The notes: generated by a model from the sequence alone, not told the origin. A stretch of DNA of 64,000 nt from Elgaria multicarinata webbii (GCF_023053635.1 NC_086180.1:31858947-31922946), one strand, 5' to 3'; shown: positions 28,601 to 37,379, numbered from the stretch's first letter. Program-made: numbers and translations.

Positions 28601-31600
28601 CATTGTGATTCAGTTCTTTGCACTACATCAGAAGCTGCACTGCAGGTTCTTCTGACTTTTGGAAGACCTGGGAGGAGCTTGGTAAAAGTCATTCAGAAGC
28701 CTCAGAATGTGCATGTTTCACATATCTTATTAAGGATATCAGACAGCACTTATAAATTATGATTTTGCTGCTGTAGCTAAGAGTATTAATAGGAACATAG
28801 GATGCTGCCTTATACTGACTTAGGCAATTGGTCAATCTAACCCCGTTTTATCCTTACTGACTGGCAGGGCTCTGCAGAGTTTCATGAAGGAGTTTTTCCC
28901 AGCCCTACCTAGAGAGGCCAGGGATTGAAGCTGAGACCTTCTGCGTGCATAGCATGTGCCCTATCACTAAACTACGACCCCTGGTATTAATGATTATGAA
29001 CTGGAAGTTCCCAGTTCAAATTGCAGCTTAGTCATAAACTCATTGGTACCACCATCTCTCAGCAACATACACCTCTTCCCCTGCCACATCTGAAATATGG
29101 GATGAAACTGGCCTAACTTACAAGGCCATTCTAAATACTTCTAAAATAACGTATGTGAAGCAGTTTGAAAACCTTATTGGTTTGGATCCAAAGATCTTAT
29201 CATACAAGTGGAAGGCAGTTCTGCTCAAGTGGAAGAATGGCAGATTTCACCTCCACACCCCAAAACCTGCCCTACAGAGTCCCCTGACTCTCTGGAGCCA
29301 GTTTTCAAGGGGGCAGAGGGAGTCAATGGTCGGGGGACCATGCAAGTGGGTGCCTTCAGCTTGTGAAGTGGGGGTATTTAGATGTAAGCCACTATTAATA
29401 ATAATAATCAAAATTTTTAAAAAGTTACCAATTTAGGAGAACCAGAATACACATAAGATGATATTTGCACATCTTCAGAAGAAGAAACCTCAGCGAACTT
29501 TTGTTTAGCTACAGAAGAAAGAAAAGTACAGTAAGCCTCAGGCACCAGGCTAATTGAAATGAGAGAAATACTTAAAAAATACACCTTGCATTCATGTAAT
29601 TAGTTGAGCCTTTCAAAGTCAATTCTACCGCTCATAGGAATCTACCGGGCATCAAAAGCACAGGATTTTAGCATAATTAATAATATTAGCAATAAACACA
29701 AAACAAACTCATTTCTGTAGTTATTCCAACAGGAAATAAAATAATAGTGGGCAGATTTGAAATTTCTTGAAAAAAGAATCCTATATTTTTAATTGAAATA
29801 ACACAAGAAATACCAGAGCTTGTTTGCATGAGTGAGGCACATGTAGGCAGGCATTGTGAATATTCAAGCTTAAAGCATCATGACATCTGATCCCAGCAAG
29901 AGTGGGTTGTTTCTGTGGTTAACAAATCACCCAGAACCAATTGGGTTTGGGGTTTTTTATGTTTGGAGGTGGTTTGTTAACTATGGCAACACCCACACTT
30001 GGCCAGGTTCAAACACGGTAAGCCATGTCGACTGCCTACCAGAGTTTGAATATTCACAATGATTGTTGGCATGTGCCACCAGAGGGCTGCAGCAATTGTG
30101 CAAACCAAGCCATTGACTCACAACCACCAAGCAATCTCCTCAGGCCACACAGCAAGCTGCTTTTGAAACTTGAGTGAGTTTTTAAAAGTAGTGGACTGGA
30201 TCCAGATTTAGGCACATGCAACAAGCTGGTGGAAGCAGAACTCTCTCCCCAAACTCCCTTGACAGCCCCACCAACCATTCCAAAATACTACATAGAAGTT
30301 CTGGGGACACTGCTAAATGGGTGATTCCCACAAATCAAGTCAAGGCAATCTCTGTGGGCTGGGGCTGCTGTGGGGAGGGGCAGGGAAGTCCATTTCCACC
30401 AGCCTAGTGGCGCACACCTAAATCTCAATGCAGGAAGAGCAGTGAGCACCCTCCCCTGCTCAATGCTCTTCCTTCATTGAGTAGGGGGTTGGACTCGATA
30501 GCCTTACGGGCCCTTTCCAACTCTACTATTCTATGATTCCATTCTATGATCTAGATCAAGTCCAGTGTTTCCACATTGCAAGTGGAGATGGGACTGACTT
30601 CAAAATTCCTATTTGTCATGTACAAGCTCTTGCAGTCACCTAAAAAAGCTGTCTGAATTAAGGCATAGACATTTTTTCACTTTAGGAGGTACTTGGATCC
30701 ATAAAGAATATACATGTTTTTCATTGATCACTGGTGTTAAAGCAAAAGTGGGCAGATCCGTCCCCAGACAAGCAGGAATATATTTCCACTAGATGGATAA
30801 GTAGTGTAGAGCTGGACTCCAATGTGTGTTTGGGAATGCTCAGTGTATTATGAATCTTTATACACCTTTTGATTAAATTTGTTTCAATTTTAGACCTTTT
30901 TGAAATGAGATAGGCAGAAATGATTTTACAACAGAAATAGAAAATGAGTATCTTTTGGATGCTTCATTTCTGGCCTTTTTATAAAGCACGGGATTATTAT
31001 AACACTTAGCATTTATATTGTATTGTAGAGGATTCAAAGCACTTCACATACATTTTGTTAGTAATCCTTACAGCCACCCTGTAAAGTAGTCAGCATTGTT
31101 ATTCTCATATAACAGATATTTGAACCAGGGACTTCATGTATCACAAATATTGGACTGGTTTGTATGACCACAGTGAGGCTTATTTCCCCTAGCAGGTGCC
31201 AGCTGGATTTCCCTAATTACTCACTGATGGCAGTATAAATTGATCCCAGGCAGCATGGCTTGTTTGAAGGGGGCAGCAATCCTCGAACAACTCAACATGG
31301 TTATTTGAGGGTTGTTTCTCCCTCCAATAACCCCTGCTGTCCGGGATTGAATGACATGAAAAAAAATGACAACCTTTGCCGGGTACGGAATATTCAAAAT
31401 GGCCACCGACATATACCACAACCCACCATGGCTTAAAGAAGCCACAGTGGGGCTGCAGGTATTGTGCGAATCCAGTCTGTATTCTTTTTCAAAGGAAAAA
31501 ACATATGGGCTAGTGAATCCTATCCAATAGTTAACACAGGTTTATAGGAAGATGTTTATGAGAAGCAAACACACTTCAATGTGCAAGCAATTAGGAAATT

Positions 31601-32571
31601 GTTCCATCTCCAAGTCATTATTTTCAGCCCATGGATTCACTACCATGGCTCTTATGGTTAAATCCTTAGGCAAAAACCTACACTATTGATTTATTCCAGT
31701 ATTGCAAGTTTACTGCCCCCTCCCCCTTTTCTCTGTGGCAACAGGTCTGTTGTTCTTGTCTAAACTATTTCTGGCTAAAGCATTTCAAAAGGTACATCTG
31801 GATTTGTAAAGTGATTAAGTGTTTTCACTTACCATAGGCTTCCACGATTATTATTTCTACAGATATGGTTTATGCTAAAATGCAAGAAATGCTTGCTGAC
31901 TTTAAATCATTGCCATATAATGAACCATTAAGGCTGCAATCCTAGACACATTTAATGTCCTGGTTCAGACAACACGCTAAACCATGCTGCTTAACCACAA
32001 AATGGTTAAGGGAATGCATTAAGGTCAATGCATTTCCTTAACCATTTTGTGGTTAAGCAGCATAGTTTAGCGTGTTGTCTGAACCAAGCCACTAGGAAAT
32101 ACGGCACATTGAACATAATGGGACATTTCCATAAACATGTACAGGATTGCACTATTAGTGTAATGGTTACAATCACACATGTGTAAGCTGAATGAAAAGA
32201 CCATGACTTTCTAGATACTGAATGCATACATAAATAGGTCAATTATCTAGATAAAACTAGTTGCAGATGTAATGTTTCTGATTTTCTGAACCCTTTGGGA
32301 GTGTAAAGTATGCATTACCTTCCTCTCCTCTATGCAAATTCCCTTATTCCTTCTATGGCTTGCTTTATGTATTATATATTACAACTGCACTATTCCTAAT
32401 CATGGTCAATATCAACCAGGATTTCCCTTCTTAACTAGAGGTTGAAATGAGCTTGTCAAACCCTAGTTACAAGGGAATCTGGTTATTTAAACCTTTGTTA
32501 GAGTCAAAGCAATACATAACATTATTTCATGGAAGGAAGGGGGAATTAAAACAGAAAAGGAAGGACCCATC

Positions 32572-32607
<36 letters not shown>

Positions 32608-35600
32608 AGTAAGGAGACTATATCTACATCAGACTAACTTTTATTGCCTTGCTATGACAATACAAAACAAAACAAAACATTTTGACAGATTCGTTCTAAA
32701 GTGGTATATGCTTTGTTTCACTATTATCAGGTTTCAGCTGTAGTTGATCCAAGCTTTATATATGTCAATCAAAACTCTTGAACTTATAGCAAACAGATAC
32801 ACATCTGTACCTAATCATGGCTGGAAATTCCTATGGAGGAGAATGTTTCATGTATATAACACAGTTAACTAAACTGTGCTTCGTTAAGGCTCAAATTTCT
32901 ACATGGGGAAAAAGGAACCAGTGGGGAAAACCAGACACTATTTCAGAGATATTCTAAAAATAGAAACTAATAACCTTCAGGTCCACTTGATTCTTGTTTT
33001 TCTCTTAGTCTTTCTCTCTGGTACGGTATGCTTTCCTCGATCATTTGCAGGCTTTCTAAGGCTGTGCTATGTTCTGTAAGTGATCTTAACAGTCTGAAAC
33101 CATCTTCCAATGGAGGGGACTTTGAAGAATCATCTGAAGATTTAACATATATCGAATCCTTTTCTGTATCTTCATTAAATTTGTGAAAAAAATCCAAGAC
33201 ACATGCTGCATTTTCCAATTCATTTTTACTCATTTCTGTTTTATCCGAAATCTCACAATTTAAGGGATGAGTACTTGGCCTGAAATCTAGATCATAATTT
33301 TTTTCCGGTGCAGAATACTGCTTGCTTGAAGCATGTTGGAGAAAATTATCAGAACAGTTATATTTTTCAGGGAATGCCAATGGTTTCACATTATCACAAA
33401 TACCTGTGGAACTAGGTTGGGAATTATCTGCTCCAACTTCCATAACTGCTCCATCATTTTCATCCATGAAGTACCCATTTGAAATAATAGGAACATATGG
33501 AATCATATTGTTTTTTCTAAGTTGAGTTGTTTGATTGTGATACTCGCTGTCACTCACGTCACAGTCCACATCATTTTCCATTAATAAGTCTCTACTAGTA
33601 CCTCTGTAATCATCTACATTTTGAATATCTATTGCATTTGCCTTTATCTTTTCATCAACAATTGTAGCCTCTGAATGTTGTAGGGTTTTTACAGAATTAG
33701 TAATTACATCATTTTCCTTCATTTTGTTAGGCTCTACTGAAATTTCATCACAAAACTGCAATGGCTGAGACTCTGAGATATGTATTATATCTCTATCTTG
33801 TTGAAATGCTGACTGCACATTATCTTTACCCTCACTACTACTTGCCTTTACATCACAGTTCTTTTGAACGTTGACCTCAAGTTGTTTTTCAGTTTCCTCT
33901 TTAAAAAGTCTTGAGCGTTGTGAAAGCATGCTATTTACATGAAGCTCTCCCTCTTCCGTGTCACTAAAATCTAATGTTTCCAACAGATTGAAGTTAACCT
34001 CTGTAAATTGTTTATCTGAATCACCAAGAACTTCATACACAGAGTCATTTGAGAAAGGTTCAGAACATACCATTTTATCAGATTCATTTTGCAAGTTACC
34101 AATCGTTGTATGTTTATTGGATTTGGGAAGTTTATCTTCAAATGTTTTTGATGCATTTGTACAATTTGAATAATGAATACTATTAAAAGATGACACAACT
34201 TCAGTGTCCTCTTTACTCATGATGGATTCAGTTGGTACAAAGGTATGTGGTTGTTTCTTGACAGAACGTTTATTAACAAGAGAAATGTTGCTTTCCAAGG
34301 AAACAGGTACTTGTACAATCCATTTATTGTCCTCACTGTAATGGATCCTAGTAACAGGAGCATCCTCCTTTAAATCCTTTTTAACTGGTTTCAGACTGCT
34401 AGCATTGTTGCCATGGTGTTCTGAATCATCTATATCAGGAGACTCTTTTGCTAAACATGATGGCATGTATGCCTCCCATCGGCTTTTGGTCTGCACATTT
34501 TTTTCTGTGTTTAGTGGCTCTATGAGTTCAGTGGTTTCTTTGTTAGTATTCATTGTGCATCCTTGCAGAGGTGATATCTTCTCTTTGAACAAACTGACTG
34601 GGCTTCTTGATGGCACAGATAAAGGCAAACCTTCCTGATTATATTTCGACTTAATAAATGTCAATGATAGATTTTTCAATGAGGCAGTAGTTTCCTCCCC
34701 TACAGCTTTCAAAGGTTTTTGCTCCCTGTTCAGAAGTGCTAAAATTTGTGCTTTACTCCTGAGGTTCGGAGAAACTGCCCCGGCATTGTTTGCACAGTAG
34801 TTTGATTTGAACATTTTATTATCCAATTGAAATTCTGGCTTTATATATTCAGCATCTGCACCATCAGTACTATGGTTTCTACTTTGTACTACTTTATGCT
34901 CATCAGCACAGGGGGTGAAAGCATCCCGATTAAAGTTTTGTAGTAAGTTAATCTCTTCCTTCTTGTAAGGCATAGAAAATAATGGCGAAGAGATATAGAA
35001 CTGAGATGGAAAGGATGAATGAGGACCCTTAGATGTAGACGATACTATTGCTTCTGGTTCTTCCATAGCCACTTTCTTTTCCATCCCACGTGGTCCTTGA
35101 AAACCCTAGAGGAAGAACAGTTTAAATTTGTGGCAACTTTTGAAACTGAAGTTTTAGTATTAAGCAGAAGGATTAAATACTGCACCACTTGTTCTATATG
35201 TATTGTGCAATATCTCATTGAATCAGTAAATAAGGTTTAAAATTGTGGGTTTCTTTTATAACAAAATCTGAAAATATATAACAAAATAGGACAAATAACT
35301 TTTGCAGTCTTAACACCAAAGAAGCCCCTACCCAAAAATGTGAATTTAAAACTGATATACCACTGTAACATTCAGCTATGTGTACTGTAGCTCACAGACA
35401 TTAAGAAGCATTGAGATCCAGTGACATGCTGCCAATTGCAATTGTCTGGAAATTACTCTATAATTCTCTAATAATAACTGCAGTGATGTAGCGTTCTTCA
35501 CCATTAAATATGTGCATATTTCACCTGTAACTAACCCTCAGAGCAGTATGGCCAACTATATCTCCACAAATCAACCTCCCACACCACAGCTTGTGTATCA

Positions 35601-37379
35601 TATTGCACAATTTGCTTCCATTCACTGTGTTCTGCTGGCCTGATAGCACATGTTATACCTACTTAACTTGGGCCACCCCAAATTGTAGCACATACTCAAC
35701 TAAAGAGGGCTGGAGACAGAAGTTACCAACTGTGGAACTGTCATGTACATTTCAAGTTATATATGTTCAGGGTATATGCTTTCTAATCTGCCAGAAATCT
35801 AACTAAGATCCTTCTGATTTATTCAAAAGACTTCATTTTACTCAGTGTTGGTGTGTTAGCAAGTGCATACAATAATGAGGGGAAAGGAGAACAACATACA
35901 GTGTATTTTCGCTTTAAGCCAACTGGCAGGTGTAGGAATGAAGAGGCAAAAGACTTCAAATGATTTCTTGTTAACATTGGCTCTTCCTTCTTCTTTGGCT
36001 GATCTTTACATCCAGTTTCAGAAGCTTTTTCAGCTTCAACTGTGATTAAATATCGCTCAGATTCCAAGTCATCTCCAGGTTTTACCTAGAGAGGGGGAGA
36101 GAGAGAGAGAGAAGGAGATTATGTGGTGGCATGTTTATATGAATGAAACAATATGCAGTGTATTAGTACATAGTCCCACATTTCATTATTTATGCAATAC
36201 CTGTCCCAAAAATGATTCTCTAAAAATTCCCCAAAGTTAGTTATATCAAGTAAGTATTAATTTCTGGCATTCAAATCAAACATTTTATGGATTACTTTAA
36301 GCCAGGGGTCAGCAATGTGTTGTTTGCTAGGACCCCTATATAGGACTGTCAGACCCCACTCTGCTTTCCTCCCCCACTGCCACCTATCTCTGCATTCTCT
36401 CAAGCAGCCCTACTAGGAAGGAGAAAGCAGAAGGAGGTGAGTGCGATGGTGGTGCAGGAAATCTTGGGTGGAGGAGAGGAAGAAGAGGTGAGTGCAGAGG
36501 GAAGAAAATCATGGACAGGCGAGAAGTGATGAGCGCATTGGCAAAGATCTTTCATGGTAAATTCACACAAGCATGCCATGAGGTGAATTTTGTCATGATC
36601 CTGTGTAGATTGTATGCATTTCTGAGAGCCTGGTGACCACAAACATGCCATACTGTATTCTCACAGAGAGAATATTGTATAAATTTGTCCTTAGTCGATT
36701 TTTCTGCGCTGAGGAGTCAAACTATTTTTAGTGTATCCTCATATGGAACACAACATGTACTCCTGAGTATTTAGGTTGTCTGGCTCTATATGAGATGGCA
36801 TCTAGAACTACACATAATTCAAGATGACCTGCTGAGCACAAAACCACCACTGTAATGTGACCAAAATAAATCAAGAATAGATTCTAGGTCAACTGAACAA
36901 GCCATCTTCTAAAATTACCAAGTAAATAAAATAATCACATTAAGGAGAACAAAACATATACCTGAAATTTCACAAAAATACTATCCAAAATCTGTCCTTT
37001 GTCATCAAATAAGGTTGCCTGTATAAGAACAGAAAAAAGTTAAGATAATTGGTATTTCATCAAAGAATAAAATAGTAACACCCACAGATGCTGTCAGTAT
37101 AATACCCTACTGAACACATATATTTTACCTTATTTCCCCCAACAGTAGACTTCAAAATTCCATCTTGCCACACTTTGGATTTTTTAGTCTTCTGATGTGT
37201 ATATAAAACCTATTTTATATATAAACACATACACATTTAAATTAACATTTCGTAATCTTTATTACTTTTATTGCCCTAATTTTTAAATTTATGATTAATC
37301 TAAATACACTGATGATTCTGAAATATTGTTAAGTTAAATACAAAAATATCAGACTCACAATAAACTCCTGACAAGCCAT
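2016..37379 (-). CDS. ZGRF1: ZGRF1, GRF-type zinc finger SF1 DNA helicase (whole coding span, 26 coding exons)
   Basis: ZGRF1 is a UPF1-like superfamily 1 helicase that works in the nucleus in homologous recombination and interstrand-crosslink repair, reported to stimulate RAD51 strand exchange. The spliced frame is 6117 nt (2038 residues), close to the roughly 2100 of the human protein as I recall it. In order: an N-terminal DUF2439 domain (about 1-70), a long disordered region encoded mostly by one 2.1 kb exon (about 116-826), a GRF zinc finger (ligands C1285, H1287, C1310, C1318), then the helicase core with Walker A GSGKS (about 1588-1592), Walker B DECSQ (about 1740-1744), GDPKQL (1766-1771), QYRCHP (about 1807) and the VDAFQGAEKE and ALTRGKR motifs. 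The start is the first ATG in frame before the conserved IVLYTHQK block. Every exon junction keeps frame with GT-AG borders, so the gene looks intact. It is divergent from LARP7. Confidence 0.97.
2866..3060 (-). repeat. LINE 3' end (CR1/L2 type)
   Basis: On the minus strand this reads as a unit ending with a CTGGGCAGTG-like block (usually GGGCGGTTCAC) and a GGGCGGTATAAAAAT tail with AAATA repeats. The same 3' end recurs at 12.8, 14.9, 44.7 and 57.8 kb. A second short AAATA-rich copy follows at 3014-3060. It sits in the last ZGRF1 intron. Confidence 0.7.
3794..4055 (-). CDS. ZGRF1: ZGRF1 exon 26, helicase motifs V and VI
   Basis: 262 nt for residues 1902-1988: VSTVDAFQGAEKEIVVLSC (motif V) and VNVALTRGKRHLLIVGN (motif VI, with the arginine finger). 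Acceptor GGCAG, donor GTAAAG. Confidence 0.97.
4145..4600 (+). repeat. L1-type LINE fragment, end of ORF2
   Basis: One plus-strand frame from about 4430 to 4600 reads QHWKDKHSLPIMQWIEDL, then FERVTYRCHFQM and LDIWSAFAEAY, the layout of the C-terminus of L1 ORF2 proteins (W-K, P-x-x-x-W, Y-R, W-x-x-F). It ends in a stop and an AT-rich tail. The 5' part from 4145 may be a different repeat. Inserted in the ZGRF1 intron between exons 26 and 25, opposite to the gene. Confidence 0.6.
4634..4688. repeat. AT microsatellite
   Basis: About 24 uninterrupted AT dinucleotides, then an imperfect end. It follows the L1 fragment and lies about 100 bases from the ZGRF1 exon 25 donor. Confidence 0.95.
4793..4927 (-). 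CDS. ZGRF1: ZGRF1 exon 25
   Basis: 135 nt, phase 0 on both sides, for residues 1857-1901: RDNSFHNMAESFFTVKLIQ and IGVIALYKSQMSK, second RecA-like domain. Donor GTAAGT. Confidence 0.96.
5197..5373 (-). CDS. ZGRF1: ZGRF1 exon 24, helicase motif IV
   Basis: 177 nt, phase 0 on both sides, for residues 1798-1856. ILLRMQYRCHPVISAIPNDL carries the QYRCHP motif; it ends CFYNVDGFEQ. Confidence 0.97.
6493..6616 (-). CDS. ZGRF1: ZGRF1 exon 23, helicase motif III
   Basis: 124 nt for residues 1756-1797: KLILVGDPKQLSPTIQGSES. GDPKQL is motif III of SF1B helicases. The residue after QL is serine where the family usually has proline. Confidence 0.97.
8356..8578. mobile_element. foldback MITE, copy 1
   Basis: About 223 bp with long inverted arms: the left arm starts GGGCACATCTACAAAAAGC and the right arm ends GCTTTTTGTAGATGAGCCC. 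Both arms include GCAGGATATTGCACTATG or its complement. A second copy with the same internal sequence is at 62302-62535. No coding capacity, so a non-autonomous DNA transposon. Confidence 0.8.
9190..9240 (-). repeat. LINE 3' end remnant
   Basis: Short match to the accepted LINE 3' end pattern (CCGCCC, then a GGTGGTTTACAA block) on the minus strand. Confidence 0.4.
9545..9672 (-). CDS. ZGRF1: ZGRF1 exon 22, Walker B
   Basis: 128 nt for residues 1714-1755 plus two bases: VRVVGATCAACPFSCM, then FPIVILDECSQMTEPASLLP, with the DECSQ motif II that coordinates magnesium. Confidence 0.97.
9965..10130. repeat. SINE end followed by a short interspersed element
   Basis: 9965-10020 resembles the end of the tRNA-like SINE seen whole near 45.3 kb (TCTGCATGCAAAGCAT, then TACCACTGAGCTA). 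10035-10130 resembles the short element with AATAAGTCCTACTAGA and ACTCCCAAGTAAACATG, a family found many times in this window. Confidence 0.5.
10721..10868 (-). CDS. ZGRF1: ZGRF1 exon 21
   Basis: 148 nt for residues 1664-1713 (LMKEDLTPAEKIYVRKTIEQ-like segment, with GTNKALLQQ at its end). Acceptor AAAG, donor GTACTG. Confidence 0.95.
11857..11934 (-). CDS. ZGRF1: ZGRF1 exon 20
   Basis: 78 nt for residues 1638-1663: LGFEEFIRVGSVRKIAKPVL, strongly conserved in ZGRF1. Acceptor CTCAG, donor GTAATA. Confidence 0.96.
11935..13314. other. ZGRF1 intron 19 contents
   Basis: A T-rich start, unassigned dispersed sequence at 12.1-12.75 kb, a LINE 3' end at 12796-12895, and a further repeat-like stretch to about 13.1 kb. 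No exon seen. Confidence 0.45.
12796..12895 (-). repeat. LINE 3' end (CR1/L2 type)
   Basis: TTATTTATTTATTGCAT, then TACCGCCCAATAGCC and CTGGGCGGTTCACAAAAT on the plus strand: the 3' end of the LINE family also seen at 14.9 and 57.8 kb. Confidence 0.75.
13315..13474 (-). CDS. ZGRF1: ZGRF1 exon 19, Walker A
   Basis: 160 nt for residues 1585-1637. VFGSGKSYLLAIVTLFL holds the ATP-binding P-loop (GSGKS) and LISSSTNVAVDRVLL is helicase motif Ia. Confidence 0.97.
13611..13885. mobile_element. MITE with GGGCAGTATCC terminal inverted repeats
   Basis: GGGCAGTATCC near the left end is matched by GGATACTGCCC near the right end, about 275 bp apart. Related internal sequence (CTGCTGCTG, then a GGAATGA block and TTTCCACT) recurs near 46.34-46.57 kb. 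It lies in ZGRF1 intron 18, about 140 bp from exon 19. Confidence 0.55.
13886..16214. other. ZGRF1 intron 18 remainder
   Basis: Mostly unassigned AT-rich sequence with the LINE end at 14885-15245. About 15250-15620 looks like an old dispersed repeat I cannot name. A purine-rich stretch lies near 16.0-16.07 kb. No exon-like frame. Confidence 0.4.
14885..15245 (-). repeat. LINE fragment, C-terminal ORF end and 3' UTR
   Basis: The minus strand from about 15240 to 15150 translates as the end of a CR1/L2-type LINE protein (pattern A-L-S-A-M-A-P-R-L-W-N-E-L-P, then R-R-Q-L-K-T-F). It is followed by a long 3' UTR and the CCGCCCAATAGCCGAAGC end with AAATA repeats at 14885-14960. Confidence 0.75.
16215..16471 (-). 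CDS. ZGRF1: ZGRF1 exon 18, approach to helicase core
   Basis: 257 nt for residues 1499-1584. It includes QTFQLNKDQAKALLQIGAMM, the Q-motif-like segment before Walker A, and ends FPITVIH plus the first base of the glycine codon. Confidence 0.95.
16510..16893. mobile_element. short dispersed element split by a second foldback element
   Basis: The outer element begins GGCTGCAATCCTATGCATA and ends AGGATTGCACTG, a family with partly inverted ends found many times here. At about 16579-16810 it is interrupted by a unit whose ends read GCTTCCACTTTGC and GAAAGTGGAACCGGC, an inverted pair. In ZGRF1 intron 17. Confidence 0.55.
17431..17542 (-). CDS. ZGRF1: ZGRF1 exon 17
   Basis: 112 nt for residues 1462-1498 plus two bases, with VHALLVCNASTELTTLRNI. 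Acceptor CTTAG, donor GTATGT. Confidence 0.94.
18555..18701 (-). CDS. ZGRF1: ZGRF1 exon 16
   Basis: 147 nt for residues 1413-1461, with DDLWVVSRTLIFEPLDTFIA and LVPLKGYSPSNW, conserved in ZGRF1. Acceptor GACAG, donor GTAAGT. Confidence 0.95.
18882..19081. mobile_element. foldback MITE about 200 bp
   Basis: Ends TTTGCATCAGCTTTCATAAA and TTTATGAAAGTGGATGCAAA are inverted copies, and the inner part has AACCCAGAGTT blocks in both orientations. In ZGRF1 intron 15. Confidence 0.7.
19376..19515 (-). CDS. ZGRF1: ZGRF1 exon 15
   Basis: 140 nt for residues 1366-1412, with FDIQRKQFGKLKKLN and LYLKLNRKEHSSVYSK, both conserved. Acceptor after a C-rich tract, donor GTCAGT. Confidence 0.93.
19990..20177 (-). 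CDS. ZGRF1: ZGRF1 exon 14, second half of GRF zinc finger
   Basis: 188 nt for residues 1304-1365 plus two bases. It opens with GRLFYACDAPKSDRCDFFKW, which supplies the GRF tripeptide context and the last two cysteines (C1310, C1318). GRF fingers bind single-stranded or structured DNA. Confidence 0.96.
20573..20751 (-). CDS. ZGRF1: ZGRF1 exon 13, first half of GRF zinc finger
   Basis: 179 nt for residues 1244-1303. It encodes HLNVLLFELSQKLHKALEK and then PLCKHKIATKLVMVKKEG, where C1285 and H1287 are the first two zinc ligands of the GRF finger. Confidence 0.96.
21848..21980 (-). CDS. ZGRF1: ZGRF1 exon 12
   Basis: 133 nt for residues 1200-1243 plus one base. It contains QIYVPAEFQSPAHYKQIF, matching the conserved segment just before the GRF finger. 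Acceptor TTTCAG, donor GTATGG. Confidence 0.93.
22390..23680 (-). repeat. CR1/L2-type LINE, reverse transcriptase and 3' part
   Basis: Minus-strand frames give VPQGSSILSPILFNIY and RYQQYADDTELYC (RT motifs with the YADD catalytic box, near 23.28-23.4 kb), then MNKLKLNPDKAKVLV downstream. The stretch from 22930 to 22730 is antisense to the post-RT segment typical of these LINEs. It is a decayed 5'-truncated copy about 1.3 kb long in ZGRF1 intron 11. Confidence 0.8.
23681..24222. other. ZGRF1 intron 11 remainder
   Basis: Repeat-like sequence near 23760-23960 (starts GCCAATCCAGACACCAT) of no family I can name; nothing else seen. Confidence 0.35.
24223..24854 (-). CDS. ZGRF1: ZGRF1 exon 11
   Basis: 632 nt for residues 989-1199, containing MEESSCPENNDMSKLLPIA and ending QLNCYTK. 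Acceptor TTATAG, donor AAG then GTATAT. Low-complexity charged and serine-rich, still upstream of the folded core. Confidence 0.88.
25070..25101. repeat. small perfect inverted repeat
   Basis: TGTAACACTATAA and TTATAGTGTTACA are perfect inverted copies around a 6-base loop, 120 bases inside the intron after ZGRF1 exon 10. Confidence 0.85.
25221..25377 (-). CDS. ZGRF1: ZGRF1 exon 10
   Basis: 157 nt for residues 937-988 plus one base, starting MLSTQWIPSEFSGCHFP after GTGCAG. The donor is GTAAGA. The open frame extends beyond both ends but the splice sites and phase give this exon. Confidence 0.82.
26205..26500. repeat. dispersed repeat, LINE-like
   Basis: Resembles a non-coding LINE-associated repeat (AGATTTGATGAGGGATATGA, then GGGATAGAGTTCCATGCAC and AGAGGACAGCAAGGGA). 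Family uncertain. Confidence 0.35.
26729..26881 (-). CDS. ZGRF1: ZGRF1 exon 9
   Basis: 153 nt, phase 0 on both sides, for residues 886-936 (includes GSAASEIMMREPCSHLRLDA). Acceptor TCTAG, donor GTAAAT. Confidence 0.8.
27743..27841 (-). CDS. ZGRF1: ZGRF1 exon 8
   Basis: 99 nt, phase 0 on both sides, for residues 853-885 (includes NSSINTDEKKPTTATID). Acceptor TTATAG, donor GTATAC. Part of the disordered region. Confidence 0.78.
28793..28984 (+). repeat. tRNA-like SINE
   Basis: Begins AACATAGGATGCTGCCTTAT and ends with GCATGTGCCCTATCACTAAA. The same unit is at 43573-43757 and 45258-45418. In ZGRF1 intron 6. Confidence 0.75.
29429..29508 (-). CDS. ZGRF1: ZGRF1 exon 7
   Basis: 80 nt for residues 826-852, including KQKFAEVSSSEDVQISSY. 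Acceptor CTGTAG, donor GTAACT. It restores phase 0. The assignment rests on phase and splice sites more than on remembered homology. Confidence 0.78.
30472..30545 (+). repeat. CR1 LINE 3' end
   Basis: GGGGGTTGGACTCGATAGCC, then CCTTTCCAACTCTACTATTC and an ATTCTATGATTC tail: the classic CR1 3' terminus of sauropsids. Confidence 0.8.
31930..32155. mobile_element. short dispersed element carrying a nested foldback element
   Basis: The outer unit starts AGGCTGCAATCCTAGACA and ends TACAGGATTGCACTATTAG. Inside it, 31961-32086 is a nearly perfect palindrome: GGTTCAGACAACACGCTAAA at the left is matched by the complementary end TTTAGCGTGTTGTCTGAACC. Arms are about 57 bases with a loop of about 12. 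Confidence 0.8.
32575..32604. repeat. CT microsatellite
   Basis: Fifteen CT units in a row. Confidence 0.95.
32975..35105 (-). CDS. ZGRF1: ZGRF1 exon 6, large disordered-region exon
   Basis: A 2131-nt exon for residues 116-825 plus one base. It starts GFQGPRGMEKK after acceptor CTCTAG. The product is rich in S, N, E and K with no folded domain visible, as expected for the middle of ZGRF1. The frame runs only two codons past the chosen donor, whose site (AAG then GTTATT) is weak; I chose it because the phase (1) fits the next exon exactly. Confidence 0.93.
35900..36085 (-). CDS. ZGRF1: ZGRF1 exon 5
   Basis: Encodes residues 54-115. It holds VKPGDDLESERYLITVE, the end of DUF2439, and ends in GLKRKYT, conserved before the disordered region. 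The donor GTATGT directly follows ACT; the open frame that continues past it is intronic. Confidence 0.93.
36962..37018 (-). CDS. ZGRF1: ZGRF1 exon 4, DUF2439 domain
   Basis: Encodes residues 35-53, starting ATLFDDKGQILDSIF. It is 57 nt, phase 0 at both ends, with donor GTATAT. Confidence 0.92.
37129..37209 (-). CDS. ZGRF1: ZGRF1 exon 3, DUF2439 domain
   Basis: Encodes residues 8-34, beginning VLYTHQKTKKSKVWQDG, the hallmark of the N-terminal DUF2439 domain. It is 81 nt, phase 0 at both ends. Confidence 0.93.

Larger units (their letters stand above)
29509..32974. other. ZGRF1 intron 6, long
   Basis: Holds unassigned repeat-like stretches near 29.9-30.4 and 31.15-31.5 kb, a CR1 3' end at 30472-30545, an old L2-like fragment near 31.0-31.13 kb, nested foldback elements at 31930-32155 and a CT microsatellite. 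No further exon was recognised. Confidence 0.5.
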
